Below, in pieces: positions 11,210 to 23,000 of a DNA stretch of 39,079 nt (position 1 is its first letter; each line of letters begins with the position of its first letter). Origin of the DNA: Diphasiastrum complanatum (taxonomy: Eukaryota > Streptophyta > Lycopodiopsida > Lycopodiales > Lycopodiaceae); the NCBI GenBank assembly GCA_029204225.1, contig MU835441.1:1-39079 (forward strand). The letters are read 5' to 3'. Under the pieces are notes generated by a model. That model saw nothing but the letters and a program-made list of their open reading frames with translations. It had not been told where the DNA came from and made no database searches. The position numbers and the translations under genes are program-made.

Positions 11210-13984
11210 CTATAATAAAAGGAAAACACATTAGTTTTCCAAGAGAGTTATTTCTCATCTTCGAATTTGCAAATGAAACAATCATGTTAAGCTTCCTACT
11301 GCTACATCCATCGCTGAAAAGTCATCCTTCATATTAAAAAAAGCACCAATCTACAGACTCTTGCCAAGAAGATTGATGCGTACTTGTGTTGTTGTTGCTC
11401 TGTTTTCTGGATTGCAATCTGGACTGATGCCAAAACCTTTGTAACCCAATCTAGTCATTGAAAATGCACATACACGAACCTATCATCCCAACAAAAGAGT
11501 ATCAGCATGCTTGCTCTCCTTTATCTCATTGCTATGCCAATTCAGTCATTGCCTTCTTCCTCTTGGACTATCGTATTTAAGAACCTTCTCAAGTTCCTTG
11601 AATACAAGGAAAAAGTGCACAATACAACACTACTGTTCAAAGATCTAAGATGGTAGAGAACTGTCAAGCAGGCATTCGTACAGTTAAGGGTGCAGCTGTT
11701 GGGGGCATGAACTGTGTGATTCCTCCATCAACACATACCCTGTTCCGAAATAGAGTTACGGGTCTTGGTGCTAAGTAGCTGCCAAGTCATGTTCAAAAGA
11801 AAAATGAATCAACAGTGGCTGCCCATTAGGAGTATATTAGATTTTGATATTGACAGAAAAAGTTACAAAGTTAATCTTATTATTGTTCAAGCATAAAGGA
11901 GAGGCTGTGAATGAGTATTCTACCCACTACTTATATTGCACGTAAATGAGAAGAGCATTGGAGATTCTAAGATACCCGGGTATGAACGATGACGTGATGA
12001 GAGCATTTATTAAGTCATCCTTTGAGTCAAACTGATCAATCAGAAGACCTCTAGGCGATCTGAAAACTTGTGTGATTGCAACTGCCAATCATAGACCAGG
12101 TAACATGAACAATGACATGTGATTCAATCCAAATTTCAAAAACCCAACAAGCATGCCTTTTTATTTACTCTTGAACAGTTTAAATCGATAAACTTATCCA
12201 GAGCAATTCACATGTACTGCTACTCAAAAGATTTCATAGAAAGTCTCAAAAATGTACTGAACATGAGGGTCTTGTGAGATGCTTGTAGAAAAGAAAACCA
12301 ATTTTGAGAAGAATGTTATAAAGCTGAAGCTGAAACCTCGCACTCTTCCGCTAGCCTTTATATGAATGTCTTCTGGCAAGACCCGCTCAAGCACAGTTCT
12401 TAAAACAGCCTATGAACAACAATGCCAACACAGTGGGTCAGTAAACTGCAAAAACATGCACAAGCATCCTGCTAGCCCTTTGGACACATTATAAATCTTA
12501 AAAGTCCCAATATTAGAATGAGGTAAAAAGTTTTTATTCACAAACTACAATGATTTTGTACCCCAAGTCTAAAAGCAGTCCCATTCTCACGACAATCTTG
12601 AGCAAGCTCTTTAGTAGCAATTAAGCCATCCTGCATGCTTGCTCCACCTGCTAACACTGCGCACACTATTGCACCAGCTGATGACCCAGCCAATGGAGTG
12701 TTTTCCTGATCAGAACCAAAATATGACCATCAGTGCATGAAATGATGGGAGAGGAGATATTAATTAAATGCAACACACGATGCCTTAAGATTATGAATAC
12801 ATGAAGAATTATTCATAAAATTATATGGATTGACATGTACATCAATTTGAGAAGGCTTAGCTATGCTAGGAACATAGATTAGTAAGCAAATTGAAAGTGT
12901 CAAAATTGCAGCACCAAAAATTCACAAGAGTTATGAAACAAACAGTAGAGAACAATACCGAGAAAAAGAAAATCTCTTTGGGGTGAGACAGAGAGAGATA
13001 GAGATGGAAAGAAGGAAAGAAAGCTTTATTAATGTTTTTTCCATGCCAAAAGGCATATAAGACTAAAAGGTACATGTCAAGTGTGTGGTATCAGTGCGAG
13101 CGCATAAAACATCTCCAAAAACAGTAAAGAAAGTACATGTAGATAAACTATCAAGTACTCTAACTGCTATGCTCTGAAATGTGAAATGTAATGTACAAAA
13201 ACATGTGCAATATAGCTAATAGTCTAAAAAACATACTATAGTATCAGTATCATGCTCTGCTGGGAATGAGAAATGATGTAATGCGAGTTGCTACAGGAGG
13301 TACAGCAAGGGTGCGCTGCTGGCACCGTCTGGAAGACTGTCGATGGAATGTGCGTCTCCTCATGGTAGGTCAGATAGCTTGGGCTGCAACATGACTCTGC
13401 CTAATGCATTGTCTCTGATCTCTGTGTGTAAGTGCATGTGCATGTGTATCATCATCATCATCAACATCATCACCGGTATCAGCGGACTCTGGATCTGTCC
13501 TAGGTCTCCTCTTGGAGAAGAATGATGTGATCTGGAGCTGTGGTGCCAGGAAACTCTACTGATCAGTCTGACATAAGTCCTGTCGTAGTAGGAACATCTC
13601 CCGTACCATGAGTGCAACCGGCATGTCTCGGAATAAGCAATGATATCTCCCTCTCATCTCGTAGTAGGTAGGCCATCAGAAGATGAAGTGCTCCTCAGAC
13701 TCCACCTCATGTAGAGAACATAACTGATATCTAGAATACCTTGGAATCATCCGGTCTCAATCCCAAGTAGATGTGAAAAAATACGAAGCTGACCAAGTAT
13801 GAACCTAAGGCCATGAGATAGTCTAGAAGCTAGATAATGTGGTAAAATAGGGAACCCAGCTGTATCCAACTCTAAAAAATGAGTCCGATAATAATCAAGT
13901 TTGACCCATAACTGGCCCTATCAGATTCAGTTTAGATATGCTCTATATATAAAACATTTAATAAACCGCTGTATACCAAAAGGG

Positions 13985-14065
<81 letters not shown>

Positions 14066-17000
14066 CAATTGATGTCTTTGAAATACCAAAAGTTATATAA
14101 GGCTGGAAGTACAACTCAAGTGTACAATAACCGCTAGGGAGCGTGTATACGTCTCTCCAAAACAACTTCAAAAAAAAGTAAACCAAACTGGATAACTATA
14201 AACTCCTCATAGGCACTCAAAAAAAGAACAATAACAATAGATTAAAACTTATAACAACCAAGAGTAGCTACTATTGTTCAGGGAATGTATCTGAAAAAAA
14301 ATGTTATGGAGGAAAATATCTTAAAAGCATCAACTCTCAACATATAACTGGTGCAATGAGACTCTAAGTTGTTCCAAGGTAAATCTAATGATGCGAGATA
14401 ATTCAAAGATAAGATAGCAGGGGAGTGTCAGCCTCCAACAACATCCATCCCAAAGAAACGAGTGCACTGGAAGTCGAGCTTGACTCTCAAAGGACCTTGC
14501 CATACTCTCTAGAGGTATGCACAATGTACGTACCTCCTAATGTATTGATGGGCCCCTTAGGATGATGGGATATGGAAATGCCAACAGTATATAGTATGCG
14601 AGAGGCCTTAGAGAACACCATGATGAGTGATGACATTGGTGGTATAAATGACGTGAAGATGTGAGTGCCAAGTATGGATACCTCACCTCCCTCTCTTTAA
14701 ACTCCGACGTCTTCTGTATGTCTGTGACCAGCCGAAAGAGGGCCTCAATCTGTACTAGACACACTACAAACTCTACTAAGATAAACTATTGCGGAATTGA
14801 GGGCTTGGCTCGTATCATGCCTCAAATTATCAACCCTTACTCTACACATTGCATATATCTCACTTGAAACTAAATCGGTCCATATTGACCAGGGAGGCAT
14901 GACCTTCCCAACTTGGCTAGTGACTGCATGTCTCATACTGAATATAGGGCCTGTGAATAGTATGCCTTGAGATGTATGAGAAAATCATCTAAAGAGGCTG
15001 ATTGTCCAAAGTAAACTCTTGATGCTCCAGGCTTGTTCAGTTACCTACAGGGAAAAAGGCGATTGGATACAAGGGAATCTCTAGAACTAAGTATAAATCG
15101 GATGGATCTATAGACAAACATAAAGAAAGGTTAGTTACAATATGGTATCCTCGATAGGAAGGGATTGAGTAGGAAGAAACTTTTGCACCAATTGCTAAGT
15201 TTATTGCTATGAGGACAATTTTGTCTTTGGAGGCTCATTTTGGTTGGAATATCCAACAAATGGATGTTAAGAGTGCATTCTTGAATGGCTATCTAGAGGA
15301 GAAAGTCTATATTGTAATAGATCCTAACACCACAGTAGGGCAAACACTCACTGATCCACCCATCCTTGCCTACTCCCTGATATAGAGTAAGCCCCTCCTA
15401 GCCCAGTGTGAGGACTGGTAGCATGCAACTGCCAAGTGTCGGCCACGTGGCACTGACGTGGCCGACTGCACGTCGGGACCCAACTGGGGGCCCTATCCTG
15501 CTGACAGGGTCCCTAGGCTGTGTTAGGCCCGCCATAGCTATGGACCGTGCTGGGGCACACTACTCACACTGTCTTGCCCTGTTGGTCATGTACGCTGGAC
15601 ACGACCCTGACTGTGGTATCTGACCTATCTGTGTTCTCTAGGGTTCGGCACTGGTTACGAGCTCGTAACACTCCCTCCCCCTTAAGAACCGTCTTGGTCC
15701 TCTAAGACAAAGTCTGAAAAAATTTTGCGAAGGACGCTGCCTCTTTCCCAAGTGGCATTCTCAACAGGCTGATCATTCCACTTAACCAGATATTCTCGGT
15801 ATAGAGTATGACGAGTCTGCGTCTCTCTACTATCAAGAATCTCCTCTGGTTCATGTGGAGGTTGTTGAGGATCCAATGGGAGAACTAGAACACTGTCCCC
15901 TACCAGATTGTCTGATCTGGTTAAGGCTTTTCGTAACTGACTTACATGAAAGACTGGAAAAACCTTACTGCTGTGTGGGAGTTCTAGTTCATAGGTGACC
16001 TCGCCTAGTCTCCTACTGATGGTAAAGGGACCACAATACCTTGGAGATAACTTAGCACACACTCCTGATTTGAGGGTTTTAGAGTCAACTGGGACTCTCA
16101 AGTAGACTTTCTCACCAGTGGAGAACTGCACATCCCGTCTGTGTGGATCTGCATAATGCCTGGCTCGATCCTGGGATTGTCTAATGCTACGCTTAGCATG
16201 TTCTATCATCTGGTTTAGGTCTTCTAAAAAGTTTCTGGCTGCTTCAACTTTTTCTTGTTTAAACCCTACAGCTGTGGGTGAGCGTGGCTGAAAACCGTAC
16301 ATCAGCATAAATGGGCTGTATCCCGTAGCTGAATGTTTGGTACTGTTGTAAGCAAACTCTAATATCGAGAGATACTCCTCCCAATTAGTCTGCCTCTTGC
16401 TGACGTATCCACGAAGCATATCCTCCAGCACTTGATTTACCCTTTCTGTTTGACCGTCCGTCTGTGGATGGTCGGTGGTACTCATATTAAGTTTAGTATG
16501 GAGATGATGGAATACTGCCCTCCAAAAATTTCCAGTAAACTTACTGTCCCGGTCGCTGACTATGCCGGAAGGTAGACCGTACAATTCAAATAGCCCGTCT
16601 ACAAACAACCTCGCTAACTCTGGAGCTCTAACGGTTGTTTTGGTCGGAATAAAATGAGCCATTTTGGTCAGACGGTCAACTGTGACCCATATAGCGTCAT
16701 TACCCTTTTGGGTTTTAGGCAGGCCTACTATAAAATCCATGGAGATAATCTCCCATTTACCAGCTGGTATTTCTAAGGGATGCAACAACCCTCCTGCCTT
16801 TAAACGCTCTGCTTTATTTACTTGACATTTCTGGCAACTAGTTACATACTGGTGGACGTCCTTTTTCATACTGGGCCAGAAAAATTGCCTACGAAGAAGC
16901 TCATAGGTCTTCTGTATGCATGGGTGTCCCGCGCTAGGATTGTCATGACATTCATATAGGACCTGCTGCCTATAATCCTCTGAATTGGGGACACATACTC

Positions 17001-20000
17001 TATCTCTATAGAGCAAGTACTCATCCTGAATGGAATACTGTTTCCATTTGAATCCTTGAGTCAACTGACCCTCAACCACTGGGGTTTGCTTGGGTAATAC
17101 AGGCTCAGAATCCTCAACGTCATCTGACGACGTATACTCGGACTCATCATCATCCTCAACGGAAGCTGCCGTATTCTTGGATGAACTCGCACCAGCCCCG
17201 GGAACTGGTTCTGGAGTCTGTAACTGTCTGTTCTGGACCGCGTTCCAGATAATAGAGAAGAATGCATCATGCTGGCATTTCCCTCTCAAGGACTCGAGTA
17301 ACTCATTACGAATCTGAGTAAAACTCAGCTCGTTTATCATAGGCATTCTGCTAAGGGCATCTGCTACTGTATTGAATTTTCCACGTCTATATCTGATAGA
17401 CATGTCAAACTCTTGCATCAACTCTACCCAACGAGCTTTCCGACCTCTAAGCTCAGGTTGATTGCAAAGGTATCTGAGACTCTCATGGTCTGTCAGGACC
17501 TCAAAGTTGGCACCATACAAATAATGCCTCCAAGTCTTAAGGGCATGGACTACAGAAAAGAGTTCCTTTTCATAGGCACTATACCTAGTCTGTGCTGGCT
17601 CGAGTTTTTTACTCTCGAACGCAACTGGTCGTCCACCCTGAGTTAGCACAGCACCTACTGCAAAGTCGCTAGCATCTGTTTCGACCACAAATGGCTTATT
17701 GGGGTCGACGACCTTTAAAACTGGTGCTGTAGCTAAGGCTGTTTTGAGAGCATCAAAGCTCTCTTGTTGTGCGGACTCCCAAATGAACTCCTTTCCCTTC
17801 CCCTTAAGGAGATTTGTCATAGGGACTGCTGTCTGAGCATATTCCTTGACAAATCGTCTGTAATATCCCGCCAGACCAAGAAAGATTTGAAGTTCCAAAA
17901 TATTCTGAGGTCTTAGCCAACTGAGTATGGCTTTAACCTTATTTGGGTCCATCTTAATCCCATCTGAAGAGATAATGTGACCCAAATATGCTACTTCTTC
18001 AACGAAGAATTCACACTTGGATTGTTTAGCATAAAGCTTATGCTTTCTAAGCAGTCGAAACACCTTTCTGAGGTGTTTTAGATGCTCCTTCCTCGTTTTG
18101 CTGTAGACGAGGATGTCATCTAAAAATACGACTACAAACTTACCCAAGTATGGTCTGAGGACACTGTTCATCAAGGTCATAAAGGTCGCTGGAGCATTTG
18201 TGAGCCCAAATGGCATCACCTTAAATTCATAATGACCGTGACGAGTCCTAAAAGCTGTTTTCGAGACATCTTCCGATTTTATACGGACTTGATGATATCC
18301 CGATCTGAGGTCTACTTTGCTGAAAAACTTAGCCCCGTCGAGTTGATCAAACAACTCGTCTGCCCGAGGCATAGGGTATTTATTCTTAATTGTGACTTTA
18401 TTGAGGGCTCTGTAATCTACGCAAAGACGCATAGACCCCTCCTTCTTTTTCACCAATAGGACTGGTGAGGCCCATGGTGAACTACTGGTCTGAATTTGGC
18501 CTTTCCCAAGATAGTCTGTTAACTGCCTAGTTATTTCTTCATCCTCTGTTCGGCTGACCCGATACGGAGGTTTAGAAACAGGTGTTGTACCTGGCACTAG
18601 GTTTATTACATGATCTACCTCTCTGCTAGGTGGTAAACCATGTGGCAAATCTTCAGGAAAAACATCTTTAAATTTAGACAATAAAGTTTCTAATTTACTG
18701 ATTTTCTGCTGAATAGAACTGGAAATAGAAACTTCAGGAATAAACTGAAAGTCACATAAGAATACCTGATGGTCTTCGTCTCCGATTAGCTGACAGAGTT
18801 CTGAACTGCAGACCATAGGGCTGTTGGGGACATGATGCTCCCCATGCAACTGGATCTCTCGGCCTTTATGCTGAAAGCTGAGGGTGTTCTCCTGATAGTT
18901 TCTGTGGAGGGAAGGTCCTAAACTGTAGAGCCAATCTCTCCCGAGAACAATGTCTGTTCGATCCAGGTGCATTATCTGAAAGTTTATTTCATCTTGGTAC
19001 GCCTGAATACCAAGATTTAACTTACTTACCATAGTTTCCCATATTTTTTTATCTTCACCCTTAGCTAATGAAACTATGTACCTATGCTGACTAGGTACTT
19101 CTGGTAGTTTAAGCTTTTTAACCAGGGTGTGGTTGATGAAATTATGGGTTGCCCCATCATCAACCATGACTCTTACTGACTGGTTACCAACTTTCCCATG
19201 CATACGTACTAGGTCATGCGGCCCAAAGCTGAAGGGTCTCGCTAGCATTGCAGAGGTCAGCTGGCAACAGTGTTCATGATCTTCATGATACACTTTGATC
19301 TCGGAAGCTGCCGAGTCACTGGGGAAACATACAGTCTGAACAAGATGAACTTGTTTTTTATCTTTTTTAGTGAAAGGCCCCTTGGGACACTGTCTGACTG
19401 TGTGTCCCTTGCCCATACACACAAAGCACAAACGTTCTTGTTTGGGTTTCTCAAAATCATCTGGTTTTAAGGGCTGTATGAGTGAAGGGCGTTTCTGAGG
19501 AGCTTCACCTTTAAATTTATCTTCTTTCTTTCTTTTTAAATTGAAAGTCTTTCTGAGGAAGCTGCTCAGAAAGTGGTTGTTGTCTCGCTCTCTTCCTACC
19601 CACTGAATCATCATAGATTTGAGCATATCTGAGAGCTTGCTCAAGGGTAGTAGGCGAGTTTCTCTGGACCTCTACTTTATATTCATCTTTGAGGCCACGG
19701 ACAAATCCCCTGATTTTCTGATAGTCATCCATATTTTTAATCTTTAAAATTGCTTCTCGATACTGCGAGATATATTGGATGAGGGACTTGTCCATTACTG
19801 TTCTTTCCCAGGCTTCCCAGGCTCTATCAAGTTCATTCTCTGGTAGAAATTCTCTTAGGAAAGCTTCTTCAAAAGCTTTCCATGACCGGGGAGTCTGCCC
19901 AGTCTCCTGGAGATTTAACCACCACTTATAGGCCATAGGCCCTAAAGAAAGACTGGCCTCAATTGCTTGCAAATGGTCAGGGGTCTGTTTAAGAGCATGA

Positions 20001-23000
20001 ATGTTCTTCCATTTGCTGAGGAAGGTTTGTAGAATATCTGCATTTCTATCCTTCTCTTCCCCATTAAAAGTAGGAGGCTTTAAGTCTTTAAAAACACTGG
20101 GGTGAGACCGTAAAGTCTCACCCGAAACTGATGGAAGTGGAGAAGGGGATAACTGAGAAGTGGAGGGAAGGCTTCCTTTCGCGGAGCTCAAAATCAAGTT
20201 TTTGAGTTCAGCGAACGAGTCGTCCACACTGGACTTGAAATTGGCTAATGCCAACTTCAGTTCATCCACTTCTGTTACCAATTGGAGGAACTGCTCCTTG
20301 GTAACCAGTTCGTCGAGTTCTTCAGCGAACTGTTCCTGTTCTTCTACTTCCATGGGTTCCTTCCCTTTTCTGTAAGCCAAGGCTTCTGTTTCAAGTTCGT
20401 CGAAGCCTCTCTCCTAGGGTTGATCAGGTCCCTGAGGAGTGGTCATCTTCGAAACTGAAAGAGAGCTACCTTAACTTCTGAAGGAAAAAAGTCTAAAAGA
20501 CTAATTTACAACTGTACAAGGGAAAGGAAAGATGACTTAGCTGTTTCTGAAGACTGTACTTCCAAAGAAAGAATGAAGAGGAACCCTTTCAGCTCCTTTC
20601 CCCAAAATTTCAGACCTGCTGTTCCGAAAAATGCCAGTTTGAGGCTTCAAAACGGTGCTAAATTTCTCGGTTTTTTGAGGATAGTAGCTCGCTGGTCTGA
20701 TTGCAATCCAACTTGTCCACAAAAAGGCAAATCTGAAGTCCAAAAACCCTTCTGAATTCTGAAATTTCAGAAGTCTCCTACTCGCTGATCTGGTAGGAAT
20801 CCTCTTGCTCCAAATCTCTGACGTTGGGGCCCAAAAACTTGTTGAAAAACCAGATTTTCAGAAGTACTGGCAGCGCTGGCCCTGTTCCTCTTTTTTGGCT
20901 TCAAACTCGCTGAGAACCAGTAACTTTTTCCCTGGAAATCGGATGTAGGTCTCTGACTGTACAGCGATGGAGGTGCTGGCTTCTTCCTACTCTAATTTCG
21001 CTGGGAAAACTATAGAGAATCCTCTCAACTCAGTGGGAAACAGCTGTTTTTTCAGCGAGTTACCTACACTTGGAATCTGACTCCTTGCTACTGTGATTTC
21101 TCAGTGGAAATCAGAAGTTTGAAGGCTGCTCCTACAGCGATCCTCCTCCTCTATTCCTCTCTGAGAATCTGAGAAACACTTCCTATCTTCTGATAGCTTT
21201 CTCTACTACTGTCCTGAACTCCCTAGGATGGAGATGGCTCTGATACCAGTGTAATAGATCCTAACACCACAGTAGGGCAAACACTCACTAATCCACCCAT
21301 CCTTGCCTACTCCCTGATATAGAGTAAGCCCCTCCTAGCCCAGTGTGAGGACTGGTAGCATGCAACTGCCAAGTGTCGGCCACGTGGCACTGACGTGGCC
21401 GACTGCACGTCGGGACCCAACTGGGGGCCCTATCCTGCTGACAGGGTCCCTAGGCTGTGTTAGGCCCGCCATAGCTATGGACCGTGCTGGGGCACACTAC
21501 TCACACTGTCTTGCCCTGTTGGTCATGTATGCTGGACACGACCCTGACTGTGGTATCTGACCTATCTGTGTTCTCTAGGGTTCGGCACTGGTTACGAGCT
21601 CGTAACATATATGGAGTACCAAAAGGTTACATAGTAGCAAGAGACAAGGTTTGCAAGTTGGATAAGGCATTATACAAACTTAAGCGAGCACCCAAGGCAT
21701 GGTAACGAGGGTTGATACATACTTTGAGGAGCTTGGTTTTTAGAGGAGTAGTGCGGAGCCTACACTTTGGTAAAAGATAACCAAATTGTTATTGTAGTGA
21801 TGTATGTTGATGATCTTCTCATCACAGGTTCTAATGAAGTTTTGATTCGGAATATCACGAAAGATCTCTCATCAAAGTTTGATGTTAAAGATCTTGGTTC
21901 ACTACAGTACTTTCTTGGGATTCAGGTATGGAGAGTACCACATGGTCTATTTATTTCTCGATCTAAGCAGGCACATGAACTTCTTGAAAAACTTGGGATG
22001 TCTAAATGCAAACCTATTTCAACCCCATATGATTGTGGATGTAAGCTTACAAAAGCTGAGGAAGATCAAGATGTAGATGAAATGTTATATAGATATGTAA
22101 TGGCAAGTTGTAAGTAGCTGTAAACTTATTTCTACTTGATCAGCTTATCACAACCATCATGTATAGCACAACTATTCTTTATGTTATTGATTTTAACATA
22201 TGTATTTCTAACTGCAATAAATCTTCAATCAATTTTTTGTAGGTTGTATCTACAAAGTTAGATGGCTAACAACTTGATGCAACATCTACAAAGGATTTGG
22301 ATTGGTCACGAGATGATATTAGACGATTGTTGGAAGTTTGATCTATTTGACAACTACTCAACCAAATATTGCATATGCTATTAGTATGGTTAGTCAATTT
22401 ATGGCTAAGCCTAAGCAGGGTCACTAGCAAGCTACGAAGCAAATACTCGGATATAGTTGGAAGGCACTCTTAGAAACACTAAATCACCCACTTCCAATTT
22501 CCTAAAGGTAAGATGCCCGCATGCATAACTTTCCACTCATGCTTGACCCCTGGAAAATTTTTGCCTTGCAACCACAAATTGTTGAAATAAATGCCTATTC
22601 TACCCCTTTAGGCTTTTTACTGTTGTAACTTGTAAGTTGTGCACATGCCATGGGGATATTAAATGAATACATTGTGAACATGGTCCCCTTATGCACATTA
22701 TAGCAAGTAGTAAACCAGGATACATGGACATCTAGAGCTGAATTTAGTAGGTGACACCTCATGGATAACCATCATGCGTGTATGACACGTGGCACCCAAG
22801 ATCTTTTGGATCTATCAACCACTCACTTGTTGGAATCCATCTCTCTTGTGAAAGAGCCATTGATGTGTTTATTGTCATCTATCATAGTTGTGATGCTTTA
22901 TAGGATGACCTTCATGTTTCAGCCTGGTAACAGAGCTTAACTGAATCCTTGAATAAGCACCTTAATCTTGAAAGTGAGTGACCTACAAGCCGAACATATG

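Larger units (their letters stand above)
15313..21607 (-). mobile_element. Nearly complete young Ty3/gypsy chromovirus (6295 bp)
   Basis: It has two 358-bp LTRs, PPT, PBS, gag and pol with C-terminal chromodomain, flanked by TATAT at 15308-15312 and 21608-21612. The LTRs align without gaps at a constant offset of 5937, with two transitions seen (15353/21290 and 15593/21530), so insertion is recent. It sits in a copia RT fragment inside intron 1 of the patatin-like gene, on the gene's own strand. Visible lesions are one early gag stop and a gag/pol frame shift at an AAAG repeat. Confidence 0.95.

Noticed and set aside
13901-14186. Frames with CVCVCV and RERERE runs
   Set aside because: Translations of the GT/GA microsatellite.
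15408-15623. 71-codon plus frame repeated at 21345-21560 as a duplicated gene
   Set aside because: It lies wholly in the chromovirus LTRs and is duplicated because LTRs are.
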